DNA of 64,000 nt, taken from contig CM041465.1 in assembly GCA_023213395.1 (NCBI GenBank), forward strand, positions 121,279,741 through 121,343,740. Reading direction: 5' to 3'. How positions within the stretch are numbered: position 1 is the stretch's first letter; each line of letters begins with the position of its first letter. The notes beneath the pieces were generated by a model. That model did no database searches. It was not told the DNA's origin and worked only from the letters and a program-made list of their open reading frames with translations. This document shows positions 45,136 to 57,029 of this stretch, in pieces. Origin of the DNA: Cycas panzhihuaensis. Lineage: Eukaryota; Cycadophyta. The position numbers were made by a program, and so were the translations under genes.

Positions 45136-46130
45136 CATACAAACGCATGGTGTATGGGCTTCCAAAGATGTATGGTTCAAAATGTCTTTGCGAAGCTTGC
45201 ATAATGGGGACACAACATCGGCTGCCTTTTCCTAAAGGCAAAGCATGGTGTGCATCTTATCCTTTGCAATTAGTTCACTCAGACTTGTGTGGACCCATGT
45301 CCACCCACTCCTTTGGAGGAGCATTGTACTACATATCTTTTATTGATGACTTCTCTCACAAAGTTTGGGTCTACTTCCTAAAGCATAAATCAGAAGCCTT
45401 CTCCAAGTTCAAAGAGTTCAAGGCAGAAGTAGAAAATGAATCTGGCTACTCAATTGGCACATTAAGGTCAGATAATGGAGGTGAATTCACTTCAAATGAA
45501 TTCAACCAATTTTGCAAGGATAATGGAATTCGGAGACAACTCACAGCTCCTCATACTCCTCAGCAAAATGGAGTCTCCGAAAGGATGAATAGAACTTTGG
45601 CTAATAAAGCCAGAACAATGATGCATGCAAAAGGGCTTCCAAGAGCTTACTGGGCCGAAGCATTTCTTACAGCTGCCTATGTGGCCAATCGAAGTCCTAC
45701 AATGATCACCAATATCACACCCGAGGAGGCATGGTGCGGAAAGAAGCCAACTATCACCATTTGAGGACATTGAATTGTCTGCAGATATGCACATACCAAA
45801 TCAACAAAGAACAAAGTTGGACAAACATAGCCTAAAATGCATCTTTGTAGGATATGCAATCCATAGCAAAGCCTACAAGTTGTATGATCCGATTGGGAGA
45901 AAAATGCATCTCTCAAGAGATGTAATCTTTGTTGAGGATGATAAAAAGAGTTGGATATGGCATCAATCCAACCCCCCATTGACAAAGGGAAAAAGATTGT
46001 TGAGGACTTCCCTTCCCCTCAATCTTACACACCATGTTCTTCATCCGCACCTTCTGCCATCTACTTCATCTTCATTTGCTCCACTTGAACCTTCCACTTC
46101 ATCTTCTGCCGCTCCTACACTTAGACCGTA
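45087..46130 (+). pseudogene. Integrase of RLC-11
   Basis: A 225-codon open segment (45087-45764) carries the CLCEACIMGTQHRLPF zinc-domain end, YYISFIDDFSHKVWVYF, LRSDNGGEFTSNEFNQF and NGVSERMNRTLANKA, so the DDE triad is complete. It continues to YWAEAFLTAAYVANRSPT. A small deletion at about 45763 shifts into the C-terminal domain (KLDKHSLKCIFVGYAIHS, KMHLSRDVIFVEDD) and the Ser/Pro linker to 46131. Confidence 0.93.
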
Positions 46131-47803
46131 AGATATTGAGGTTCATGCCACATCATTTCGAAGTTACCTAAGTGGTACACTCAAAGCAGTGCAGGATGGT
46201 CACATCATTGAAGGAAACGTCCATCAAAGTTTCGTGACAAACAAACTTTGCACTTATGGTCAAGTGCTTTCTATTGATGAGCCTACTACATTTTCAGAGG
46301 CTTCACAAAGTGATAGTTGGAAAGCTGCCATGGATGAGGAGATTCAATCCATTCACAAGAATGGTACTTGGGACTTGGTCTAATTGCCTCCACACAAACA
46401 GGCAATCAGTTGTAAATGGGTCTACAAGACCAAATTCCATTCTGATGGGACACTCAAGCGACAGAAAGCAAGACTTGTAGCAAAGGGTTTCAACAAAAGA
46501 AGGAATTGATTACGAGGAGACCTTTGCACTGTAGCAAACATGAACACCATCGGACTTCTCTTGGCCTTAGCACAATGCAAATGGGTCAGATATCAATGGA
46601 CGTGAAGAGCGCCTTCCTCAGCGGCGATCTTCAAGAGCAGGCATACTTGGAGCAACCACCAGGTTACAAGGAACAAGGCAAGGAGCATTTAGTATGTCGC
46701 CTCAAGAAGGCTTTGTATGGCTTGAAGCAAGCTCCTAGGGCATGGTACGCAAAAATCGATGAATACTTTTTGAGACATGGGTTTCATCGATCCACATCTG
46801 ATCCAAACTTGTACATCAAACATGAACATCACCATGTCACTTATATTGCCTTGTATGTAGACGACTTAGTGATCACGGATGATGACACTAAGCTCATCAA
46901 TGTTCTCCAAGATGATTTGAAGAGAAGTTTTGAGATGGTGATCTTGGACTTCTCCATTACTTTCTAGGCTTTGAGGTATGGCAGCAGCCAGGCTATATCT
47001 TCATTTCCCAAGCAAAATATTCTTGGGACATCTTGCAGAGATTCAGGATGCACGACTGCAAGGCAGCGCCTACACCCATGGAGAACGTCACCAAGCTTTC
47101 TCTTAATGAGGAAGCTGAACCAGCAGATCCCACTCTCTATCGACAGTTGATTGGTAGCTTGATTTATCTCACCAACACTTGTCCAGACATTTCATTTGCA
47201 GTGGGATTTGCTCTCGTTACATGTCTCAACCCAATCAGATACACTGGAATGCAGCAAAACGCATACTCAAGTATATCAAAGGAACATTGCAGCTTGGACT
47301 TGAGTATGTACATAAGGAGAACTTCACTTTGGAGGGTTCTCGATTACGATTAGGCGGGGATGCGAGATAGCAGGAAATCTACCTCGGGTTACTGTTTCAC
47401 CCTTGGTTCAACAGCTGTTTCATGGAGTTGCAAGAAGCAACCAAATGTTACCTTGTCCTCCATCAAGCGAGAATACAAAGTCGATCGGCCTGACTTGTGA
47501 GGCTATCGGCTCGACGGATTCTTGGTGAGCTTGGATTTCAAAGTTGACCGACCAACATTCATTGTGACAATCAGAGTGTCCTCAAGCTAACTAAGAATCC
47601 TGTTTTCCACGCACGGACCAAGCATATTGAAGTTCACCACCATTTCATCAGGGAGCATGTACACAGTGGTGAGATCACACTTCAATATCGACCAACAGAG
47701 CAACAGATGGCAGATATCTTTACCAAGCCACTTGGTAGAGACAAATTTGTAAAATTTAGAGATGGTCTTGGTGTCCGACTTAACATTGTAAGCGATGAGG
47801 GGG
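46131..47803 (+). pseudogene. RT and RNase H of RLC-11
   Basis: RT: WKAAMDEEIQSIHKNGTWDLV (then a stop at 46381-46383), MDVKSAFLSGDLQEQAYLEQ, KKALYGLKQAPRAWYAKIDE, and the active site YVDD (codons 46854-46865). A shift near 46940 leads to DILQRFRMHDCKAAPTPMEN, LYRQLIGSLIYLTNTC and RNase H, ending QQMADIFTKPLGRDKFVKF. Only a handful of lesions separate this copy from an intact pol, consistent with its young LTRs. Confidence 0.92.
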
Positions 47804-48376
47804 TGTTAAACCTTATGTTTAAATGTTACGTGGATGTACTTATTTTTCATGTAATATATGCACTTTATACTTTAGGGTGACTTATCACTTAAGTGATAAA
47901 GTGCACACCCATTCTTTCTAGTGACACAACGTTGTCACTAAAGGGTCAATGGACCCTCATGCACCTTTTTGAGTAATCCAAGTGATATATCTTGGATGTT
48001 TGACACTTGTCAAACATCCAAGGCCTTAGGTGAGGATCCAAGCACTTTTGCTCATGATCCAAGTCATGTATCTTGGATGTTTGACACTTGTCAAACATCC
48101 AAGGCCTTAGGTCTCTCATTTCACTCTATATAAAGAGACCTCTCCTCATTGTCTCATAAGGAGAGTTGGAGTGTATTGTTATGCTATCGGTTTGCTAATC
48201 AAACTGCTTTTCTTCTTGGGAGGTTGGACCAATTCCAACTCCACATATTGGGTATCATTTTCTCTTGCTCCTATTTCAGTTTGTGCTCTTTATGCTTTCA
48301 TGCTTTCATGCATTTATAGTATTGTGATTGTACTTATGATCTTGGGATTAATGTGGCCTAATGCCCATTTTCCACA
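47804..48376 (+). repeat. 3' LTR of RLC-11
   Basis: 573 bp with the same duplicated inverted repeat (47994-48019 and 48074-48099). Short 1-2 bp indels and about ten substitutions relative to the 5' LTR. Confidence 0.93.
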
Positions 48377-48381
48377 GAACA

Positions 48382-48690
48382 TTGGCACCTCAAAAGCCAA
48401 TGTCATTTGTCATTATTGTGGCAAGGTTGCCTACATAGCTCCTGATTGCAGAAAGAAGAAAGTCGATCTCAGCGCACACATCAACAACAACCACATCAGC
48501 AGCATCAGAGGCAACAACAATCTCGTCAGTAGTTCCAGCACCAATAGCAGTTTTATCAACAGCAACAACAGCAACCCCCTTGACCAAATCGAGGTGCATA
48601 TCGAGGAGGTCAAAGAGGAAGGGGGGTTTTAGAGGTGGCAATCAACACGACACAAATTAGTTTGCAGACGAGGATAAGCTACTGTGTGCT
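48382..48690 (+). pseudogene. gag of RLC-10, zinc-knuckle end
   Basis: Resumes after RLC-11: GTSKANVICHYCGKVAYIAPDC. The zinc-knuckle His is changed to Tyr (VAYIAPDC versus VGHIAPEC in RLC-8). An Asn/Ser-rich stretch follows (48480-48580). Confidence 0.88.
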
Positions 48691-50160
48691 TATCACACAT
48701 CAGATGTTGATCAAACTTGGATCATCAAATCGGGGGCATCACGTCACATGACTGGAATTGAAGAACTCCTTTATAACATCAAAGAAGGAAATGGTCGATC
48801 AATGACCTTTGGCAACGATGGATCAGTGTAGATTTCTAGTATAGGCAAAGTTGCCTCATTTCATTCTCCCTCAAATCCTTCTTTCACATTTCCCAATGGT
48901 GATGCCTACTTTATCCTTTCCATGGAGAAGAGTTTGCTATCTGTTATCCAATTGGACAAGCAACAGATGAGCATTTTGTTTAAAAATGGGAAATGTGTCA
49001 TTAGTGACAAGCATGATCATGTTGTAGCCCTCGGTCATGAAGACCATGGCCTTTATAAGTTGGATGCAAATAATATAACTGTTGATTCTGCTTACTCTCT
49101 CACGCAATCATCAACAAAGATGCAACTTTGGAATCATCATCTAGGCCACTTGAATTTAGACTATATCAAGTTTATGATAAACAATAACATGGTGCATGGG
49201 TTTCCAAAGCTATATGGTACAAAATGTATATGTGAAGCATGTATAATGGGGACACACCATCGATTGCCTTTTCCTAAAGGTAAAGCATGGCGTGCATCGT
49301 AACCTTTGCAGTTGAAACATTCGGATTTATGTGGGTCTATGTCCACATAATCTTTTGGAGGAGCATTGTACTACATATCCTTCATAGATGATTTCTCTCA
49401 CAAAGTTTAGGTTTACTTCATCAAACAAAAGTCTGAAGCATTCCAAAAGTTTAAGGAATTCAAGTTTGAAGTGGAGAATGAATCTGGCTATTCAATCAAA
49501 ATTTTAAAGTTAGATAATGGAGGTGAATTCACTTCAGAGGAATTCACTCAATTTTGCAAGGATAGCGACATTTAGAGACAACTCACTATTCCACATACTC
49601 CTCAACAAAATGGAGTCTCTGAATAGATGAACATAAGCTATCATGCATGCAAAAGGACTCACACGAGCATACTGGGCAAAAGCATTCTACACAGCTGCCT
49701 ATGTGGCAAATCAGAGTCCTACTTTAGCAGTCATAGACATCACACTAGAAGAGGCTTGGTTTGGTAAGAAGCCTACCGTTAGCCATTTAAGAACTTTTGG
49801 ATGCACTTCTTACATGTACATCCCCAATCAACAAAGATCTAAGTTAAACAAACATAGTATAAAATGCATTTTTGTAGGCTATGCCATTCGTAGCAAAGAT
49901 TACACTTTGTATGATCCTATTGGAAAGAAAATGTATCTCTCAAGAGATGTAATCTTTGTTGAATGTGAACATAAGGAGTTGGAATCTGCATCCATCCAAC
50001 CTCCTCTTGATAAAGGCAAATAGATTGTTGAGGCTTTCCTTCCCTCTTAATCTTCCACATCATGTCCATTATCTGCACCAGCTAGACTGTCCATATCATT
50101 AGACTTTGTTCCACTTGATCCTAGCACATTTTCTATTGATCAAACACTCAAACCAAAAGA
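48691..50160 (+). pseudogene. Protease and integrase of RLC-10
   Basis: The protease motif reads WIIKSGASRHMTG. The catalytic Asp is replaced by Lys (codon 48727-48729), which abolishes activity. The spacer and LWNHHLGHLNLDYIKF (His kept) run to about 49300. The core is interrupted by stops: FIDDFSHKV (49384 on), LKLDNGGEFTSEEF (the DN pair kept), NGVSE followed by a stop. The C-terminal domain (YWAKAFYTAAYVANQSPT, KCIFVGYAIRSKDYTLYD, LSRDVIFVE) is open at 49643-50023. Confidence 0.9.
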
Positions 50161-51851
50161 CATTGAGGTTCCAGTAACATCAGTAAAAAAATTGCACAAA
50201 TGGTATACTCAGACTATTCAGGATGGCCATATTGCTGAAGGAAAATGTCCATCAAAATATAGGCAACAAACCAATTATGCACTTATGACTGAAGTGCTTT
50301 GTGTTGATGAGCCTTCCACTTTTGAGGAGGCATCTAAAAATGAAAATTGGAAAGTTGCCATGGATGAAGAAATCCATTCTATTGAAAAGAATGGAACATG
50401 GGATTTGGTAGAATTACTTAAGCACAAATAGGCAATCGGTTGCAAATGGGTCTTCAAGACCAAATTCCATTCTGATGGTACACTTAAGCGCCAAAAGGCC
50501 CAATTTGTTACAAAAGGATTCAAACAAACGAAGGCATTGATTATGAGGAGACCTTTGCACTTGTTGGCAAATTGAGCACCATCAGACTCATCTTGGTCTT
50601 AGATGCTCAATGCAAATGGCTAGCTTATTAGATGGATGTGAAGAGCGCCTTTCTCAATAGCGATCTTCAGGAGGAGGTATATTTGGAGCAACTTCCTAGT
50701 TACAAAGTACAAAGTAAGGAGCATATGGTTTGTCACTTGAAAACGTCTTTGTATGGCTTGAAACAAGTCCCATGAGCATGGTACTAAAAAATCGATGATT
50801 ATTTTTTGAGACATGGTTTTCATCGATCTACATCAGATCCTAACTTGTACATCAAAGTTGGGAAAGGCCATGTTATTTTTATTGTCTTGTATGTTGATAA
50901 GTTAGTGATCATTGGTAATGACACTAAGATGATACAGATTCTCCAGGATGATTTGAAGAGAAGTTTCGAGATGACAGATCTTAGACTTCTACATTATTTT
51001 CTAGGCTTTGAGGTATGGCAACAACCAGGCTATATCTTCATATCCCAAGCAAAATATTCGTAGGACATTTTGCAGCGGTTCAGGATGCATGACTAGAAAC
51101 CAGCGCTAATGCCTATGGAGAATGGAACAAAGCTTACTCTCAATAAGGAAGTTGAACCTGTAGATCCCACTCTTTACCGGCAGTTGATTGGTAGCCTCAT
51201 CTATCTCACCACCACTCGACTGGACATTTCATTTGCAGTTGGGATTTGTTCTAGATATATGTCTCAACCCAATCAGAAGCATTAGAATGAAGCAAAACAC
51301 ATACTCAAATACATCAAAGTTACATTGCAACATGGCCTTCAGTACGCACATAATGAGGATTCGTCTTGGAAGGGTTCTCAGATTCTGATTGGGCAGGTTA
51401 CCAGGATAGCAGGAGATCAACCTTAGGTTACTGTTTTACCCTTGGTTTAGGAGTTGTTTCCTAGAGTTACAAGAAGCAACCCAATGTTACCTTGTCCTCC
51501 ACCAAAGCAGAATACAAAGCTACAGTTAGCACAGCTTGTGAAGCTATCTAGCTACGACGGATTCTTGGGGAGCTTGGACTTGAGCAAGATCACTCCACCA
51601 GGATATATTATGACAATCAAAGTGTGTTTAAGTTGGCCAAGAATCCAATCTTTCGTGCACGGACCAAACACATCGAGGTTCATCATCACTTCATCGTAGA
51701 GCATGTGCAGAATGGTGAGATCAACCTCCAATATACACCTACAGGGCAACAGACAACAGATATCTTTACCAAGCCTCTTGGTAGAGAAAAAATTATAAAA
51801 TTTAGAGATGGTCTAGGGGTCCGACTTAACATTGTAAACAGTAAGGGGGTG
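50161..51851 (+). pseudogene. RT and RNase H of RLC-10
   Basis: RT: WKVAMDEEIHSIEKNGTWDL (50192-50431), MDVKSAFLNSDLQEEVYLEQ near 50640, then FIVLYVDKLVIIGND. The second Asp of the YVDD active site is Lys (codon 50899-50901), so this RT is dead. LRLLHYFLGFEVWQQPGYIF follows, and RNase H runs to TTDIFTKPLGREKI (about 51790). AACAGTAAGGGGGTG (51837-51851) is the polypurine region before the LTR. Confidence 0.92.
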
Positions 51852-52338
51852 TGTTAAACCTTATGTTTACATGTTAAGTATATGTACTTTATTTTTCATT
51901 TATTATTTGTACTTTTGTACTTTATGGGGTGACTTATCACTTAAGTGATAAAGTACACACCTGCATTCTTTCTAGTGATACAACATTGTCACTAAAGGAT
52001 CAAATGGACACTCATGCATTTTTTTTCACTTGAGAGCCTAAAAGGACACATGTCCTTCATGCATAACATGCAAGACATTCAATGCATGTAGTTGAGACCT
52101 CTTCTCATGTTTCACATGTAGAGTTGGAGTTATATTGTTATGCTATCAATTTGCTAATCAACTGGTATTCTTTTAGAGATTGGACCAATTCCATGTCCTC
52201 CCATTTGGTATCATGTTGCTCTTTATCTTGCTCATCTTTCATTTCATTTTCATCGTTAGCCTTATTCTCTTGCTTTCTAGAACTAGAGAGAATTATCTTC
52301 TAGATCTTGGGTTTCATAGGCCTTTGCCACTTTCAACA
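51852..52338 (+). repeat. 3' LTR of RLC-10, hairpin and TATA deleted
   Basis: 487 bp. Relative to the 5' copy, about 66 bp are missing between GCATGTAG and TTGAGACCTC (at about 52090). The loss removes the 12-bp-arm inverted repeat and the TATA box. The 18-bp palindrome is kept (about 51934-51951). Confidence 0.9.
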
Positions 52339-52343
52339 GAAAC

Positions 52344-52480
52344 TTGCAAACTTTAAAATGGAAGTTGGCCAAAAGGAATGCTAGAAGTCGGCTAGAATGG
52401 GAGTTACTCTTAATAGTACTAAGTTGGTTAGAGGATAGGTTTTGAAGTCAACCAAATTGGGGCTTAGTTTGCTCACAAGA
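52344..52480 (-). repeat. 3' LTR of RLG-9, second part
   Basis: Continuation of the LTR after RLC-10. It ends GCTCACAAGA, where the other copy has GCTCACAACA. Confidence 0.88.
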
Positions 52481-53700
52481 AGTCCCTCCCCTCAAAACCC
52501 TGCTTTGCCCTCAAAGCATGGGTAAATTTAGGTGGTGTTGTATCCATTCTTCCGATTCCCATGTTGCGTCATCTAAATCTAAAGTTTTCCACTTAATGAG
52601 GTATTCTTTGACGTTTCTGGACTGTAATTCTTTTGTTCATATCTGTAAAATCCCTTGTGGTTCAAAGATAATCTTCCCTTCTTCATCTAGTTCAGGGACT
52701 ATTGTCTGAGGGGTTACCTTTTCCCTTACCTTCTTCTTAAGGCAAGATACATGAAAGACATTATGGATCTTACTTCATGGTGGTAATGCTAGTTGATAGC
52801 CCACTTTCCCAAATTTCCTGATAACTTGATAAGGTCCGAAGAATCAAAGTGCTAATTTTTGTTTGTTTGTTTGTTTCGTTGATGATTGCTTGTAAGGTTG
52901 GAGTCTTAAAGAGACCCAATCTTGTATTATGAAGCTCCTTTCAAATCTTTTGGTGTCAGCTTGTTGCTTCATTCTGTTCCTTGTTGTATTCAAGTTGTCT
53001 TTTAAAATCCTCATTGTTTGTTCCACTTGTTCCTATTGTTCGCGTACTGCTTGTACTTGTGATATTTTGTCCATGTGAGTATAGACGGTGTCTCATACCC
53101 ATATAATGCCTGAAAATGTGCCATTTTTGTTATCGTGTGGTAAGTGGTGTTGTACAACCATTCAGCCAAATGGAGCCGTCTATAAAATTGAGTTTGTTTA
53201 TCAAAAGAAAAGTTATTTAAGTATCCCTCTAGGCAATTGTTGACTACTTTTGTTTGTCGATCTAATTGCGAGTGGTAGGTTATACTCATATTTAATTTTG
53301 TTCTTGCTAATTTGAACAAATATTGCCAAAAATGGCTTGTGAACTTTGGATCCTGATCATTAATTATAATTTTAGGAAGCCCATTCAGGTGATATATCTC
53401 CTTCATGTATATCTCTGCTAGTTGACTTGTTTTTGCTATTGATTGTGTGCCCATTAAATGTGCGTATTTAGTTAATCTATCTACTACTACAAAGATGACG
53501 TCTTTCCCTTTAGATTGTGGGAGTCCTGTGATAAAGTCCATTGAGATTTCTTCCCATTTTTTATGCGGAATGGGTAACGATTGTAGCAGTCCCAGACTTT
53601 TTACGCATTCACTCTTGTTTCATTGGCATGAATCGCATTTAGATACAAACTTGAGGACATCCGCTTTTATTCCCTTCCAATAAAAGGAATTTCGTACCTT
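52481..53700 (-). pseudogene. Integrase and chromodomain of RLG-9
   Basis: Read leftward: part of the zinc-binding domain (CDSC near 53630, KSECVKSLGLLQSL), then the core 53011-53541 (SMDFITGLPQSKGKDVIFVV with catalytic Asp, INDQDPKFTSHFW with the second Asp, a third-residue region around DRQTKVVNNCLEGYL where Glu has become Val). The C-terminal domain follows, then at about 52545-52690 a chromodomain-like segment (PEGKIIFEP-type start, NVKEYLIKWKTLDLDDATWE). The chromodomain carries the conserved WK...L...ATWE pattern and one internal stop. Confidence 0.85.
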
Positions 53701-55480
53701 CTGGTATGTTTTGTCTATTCTTGTATGTCTTGTTGTTGGCACCGAGTAGCCTTCTTCTAATATGACCTTCTTTAATTTGGAAGGCGTTGGGATAAATATC
53801 TTCCCTTTGCTCAGAATTAATTCTTCTTGTAATTCGAGCTTGGAAGACTTTTCGTCCTTAATCTCTTCTCGGATCTTCTGTGAAGGTGTATCGATCTTAT
53901 ATTCCTCGATTAATTTTTGAGTCTAGCTGGGTGTGGTTACGATTATTGCTTTTAGCGAAACTTCTTTGTTGTTGTCCCTAGGTAGTCTTGAGAGAGCATC
54001 TACAATGACATTCTCTTTACCCTTTTTATATATTATATTGAAATCAAAGGCATGGAGCTTGCAAACCCATTTCTGTTGTTCGTCTGATAGTGTCTTTTGA
54101 TTCAAGAAATATTTGAGACTGTCATGATTCATTCGAACTACAAACTTCTTTCCTAATAAGTATTGTGGCCATTGGTGTATGGCATGCATGATCGCTAACA
54201 TTTCTTTGTCATAAATAGGTTTGAACTTCTTCTTATTTAATTTCCCACTTTCATAGGCAATTGGTCGTTTATTTTGAATCAAGACTACCCGTATTCCAAA
54301 TCCTGAAGTGTCACATTCTAAAATGAACAGTTGTGAGAAATAGGGTGTTGCTAGAACTGGAGTTGTGACCATCGCCTTCTTGGTTCTTTGAAAGCACTTT
54401 CTGCTCATGGATTCCATACAAAAGCATCCTTTTTCTAAGATTCGTTAATGGGGATGCTATGTGGGCATATCCTTTTATGAATTTTTGAAGAAATCTTGTT
54501 GCTCCTAGGAAACTCCTTGTCCTGTCACATTTTTTGGTACTGGCCAATTTATGATGACCTGATTCTTCTTCAGATCTATCTTTATTCCTTCTTTTGTGAT
54601 AACGCCGCCTAAATGTTCTAGTTCTTTCCCGAATGTGCATTTTTTCTGATTTGCACAGAATTGATTGATTTGTAGGATTTGTAATACTGCTTTGATATGG
54701 TCTAGATGCTCCTCCCATGTTTTACTATAGATCAAAATGTCGTCAAAAAAACTAGCACAAATTTTTGCAAAAATGGTTTGAGGATTGAATTTACAGTGCT
54801 TTGAAAAGTTGTTGGGGCATTCGTTAGCCCAAATGACATGACTTTGAACTCAAATAGTCCCTCATGTGTATGAAAAGTTGTTTTGTATATATCTTCCTCT
54901 CTGATGTGAATTTGATAATATCCTGATCATAGGTAGATTTTTGAAAAATATCGTGCTCCATGTATTTCGTTTAATAATCATCTATCCGTGGAATAAGATA
55001 ACGATTCTTTACTGTTAATTTGTTCAACCCTTGGTAATCTACACACATTTGATATGATCCATCCTTTTTGGGATTGACTACGATTGGTGATGCAAATGGG
55101 CTTGAACTAGTTGCGATATATCCTTGACTTAATAATTCCTTTGTGATTTTTTCAATTTCTCTCTTCAGATGATAAGGGTGTCTGTAAGGCTTGATATTTA
55201 TTGGGGCTACTCCAAGTACAATCTCAATGGAATGCAGACAATTCCATTGTGGGGGAAGCCCTTTGGGTTCTTTAGATATTGCTTTGTGCTCATCTATGAT
55301 CTTTTGTACCTTGGGTTGTACGTTTTCTATCGTTATCTTATAACATGTTAGCATGTATGCAAACAGATTTTTCTTCAATATCTTTTCCATGCGATGTGAG
55401 GGTATCAATTGTGTTGGAGGTGTGGTCAGTGCCTGTAATTTGTATTTTTGTCCTTTCTGACAGAGGCACATGAATTAGGA
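53701..55480 (-). pseudogene. RT and RNase H of RLG-9
   Basis: Read leftward: RT begins with PYRHPYHLKREIEKITKELL, ASPIVVNPKKDGSYQMCVDY and GLNKLTVKNRYLIPRIDDY (54971-55471). The active-site block reads [19 protein letters not shown] (about 54700-54765; YMDD or FIDD in relatives), then QKKCTFGKELEHLGGVIT. RNase H (53923-54417) has FILECDTSGFGIRVVL, PIAYESGKLN, YDKEMLAIMHAI and NVIVDALSRLPR. Order and motifs are gypsy type. Stops and shifts occur near 54500 and 54900. Confidence 0.9.
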
Positions 55481-55860
55481 CATATAGTTGGTACCTACAT
55501 TTTCCAAGGTTTGTAACCACTGAATTCCTAAGACTACGTCTACTCCTCCAATACGCATCGTGACCATACATGTATTTACTGAATGGTCCCTGATTCGAAG
55601 ATTCACCTCCCCAAAGAGTAGTTTTTCCATTTGCGATGGATACTTGAAATGTATTCAAAGGTTGTATTTTTAATCCTAGCTTCTTTGTCATGGACTTATT
55701 AATGAAGTTGTGAGTGTTGTCGCTATCCACAAGTACTGCAACTAGATCTCCTTTGATCATCCCTTGGAATCTAAGGGTTTGAGGTGTAACACTTTGTCCC
55801 GTTATGGCTTGTCGCAAAATTTGGATATTCTCAGTGTCAACTTCTAAAAGTTCATTTACT
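55481..55860 (-). pseudogene. Protease of RLG-9
   Basis: Retropepsin-like: IKGDLVAVLVDSDNTHNFIN, with catalytic Asp kept and DSG changed to DSD, then KKLGLKIQPLNTFQVSIANG. A frameshift near 55600 ends the domain. Confidence 0.82.
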
Positions 55861-56945
55861 TGTGCTTTCTTTTCTTGGATTTGACTTACTTCTCCTGTTC
55901 TTCGTTTGGTATTTCCACTTCATCATTGTTCATCACAAATACCTTCTTCGTCAAGCATTGATGTTCTTTATTCCACTTCCCTCCACATTTGAAGCAGGTC
56001 CCCTTTCTGAGATGTTTGACTCTACTTGTTTCATCTGTGTCTTTTATTGTTACTGGTGGGTCTACTTTTGTGCCTAATTTGACCCAATTTAGATTGGATC
56101 CTTGTTACTAGTATGATTCAGTTTTGCGCGTATAGATGGGTCTGTTCTCTCTAAATTCTACTTCTACGTTCTTTGCACATCAGATTACCTCATGAATATT
56201 TGAGGGATTCATATTCTTAATGCAAAATTTGATTGTCCTCTTTAATCCACTGATGTAAGTTTCCATGATGTATTTAGTTGGTATTCATTCTAGTATTAAA
56301 CATTGAAGCATCTGGAATTGCTTGGTGTATTCTTGGACTATTATGTTTTGTTGTAATCTTGCTAACTGAGTGAAGTAGTCGGTGTTCCAAGAATCTTCGT
56401 ACTATTTTGTTAGTCCTGCCTTTAGATAGTCCTATTATTCTGGATGGCCCATATTTTTCTTTCGCCACCAATAAAACCATTCTAATGCCCTTCCATACAA
56501 GTGTAGAAATGCTATCAATATCCTTTCCTTATTTGATTAGTTCATACACTTGGAAGTATGTTTCCATTTGTAATAACCAACTCCGGATGTTCCTTGATCT
56601 TTCTAGATCAAATTTTTGTAATGTAAATTTAGTTCCTCTAAGACCATGATCTGATTGGAAACTCTTTTGATTTCATTTTTCGCAGGTAAAACCCTTGAAT
56701 TTCCTTAAATTCTTTTGTTGTTTGTTCCCTTGGTTATCTTGATCTAGGAATTCTTCATTGATTTCTTCCATGTCTTGGTGTTTCTCTACTAATAACACTC
56801 CGTCCTGTAGGTTCAATCTACTATTTAAAGTTTCGAACAAAGCTTGGAGGCTTTTCATGGAAATGATAAGCTCAGACGACAAATGGGATAATACTTCAAT
56901 CCTACTTCCTTCTTCTTTTGTTATTGTTGATTAGCAGTTCACCAT
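55861..56945 (-). pseudogene. gag of RLG-9
   Basis: Probable start ATG at 56945 (MVNC, then a stop). Open segments include LIISMKSLQALFETLNSRLN (56673-56882), TKFTLQKFDLERSRNIRSWL and ALVWKGI-type capsid sequence. Near its end is the zinc knuckle CFKCGGKWNKEHQC (about 55955-56000, C-x2-C-x4-x-H type), which is characteristic of plant gypsy gag. Confidence 0.83.
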
Positions 56946-56989
56946 CTTGTTGGAGATGAGACTTTTTCTTGATTTTAATTTCGTTCCTT

Positions 56990-57010
56990 GGGGGGGGTGG
57001 GGGGGGAGGG
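56990..57010 (+). other. G-rich tract in the RLG-9 leader
   Basis: G8-T-G8-A-G3 on the plus strand, between the RLG-9 gag start and its primer site. It could form a G-quadruplex on the plus strand and C-rich RNA in the element transcript. Confidence 0.85.
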
Positions 57011-57029
57011 AAATTGGGTCGAATTTTTA

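Larger units (their letters stand above)
40906..48376 (+). mobile_element. Ty1/copia RLC-11, innermost element
   Basis: 7.5-kb plus-strand element. LTRs are 40906-41482 (577 bp) and 47804-48376 (573 bp), TGTTAAACC...TTCCACA. A perfect GAACA duplication (40901-40905, 48377-48381) lies inside RLC-10 gag. The primer site is degenerate (TTTAGTATCGAGC, 41483). GATGAGGGGG (47794-47803) is the polypurine region. About 2 % LTR divergence makes it the youngest of the right-hand stack. Confidence 0.95.
37099..52338 (+). mobile_element. Ty1/copia RLC-10, containing RLC-11
   Basis: Plus-strand copia element inserted in the RLG-9 3' LTR with a perfect GAAAC duplication (37094-37098, 52339-52343). LTRs are 37099-37651 (553 bp, first dinucleotide mutated to TA) and 51852-52338 (487 bp). 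The size difference is mainly one deletion of about 66 bp in the right LTR. The primer site TTTGGTATAAGAG begins at 37652. RLC-11 is inserted in its gag. About 5 % LTR divergence by eye. Confidence 0.94.
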
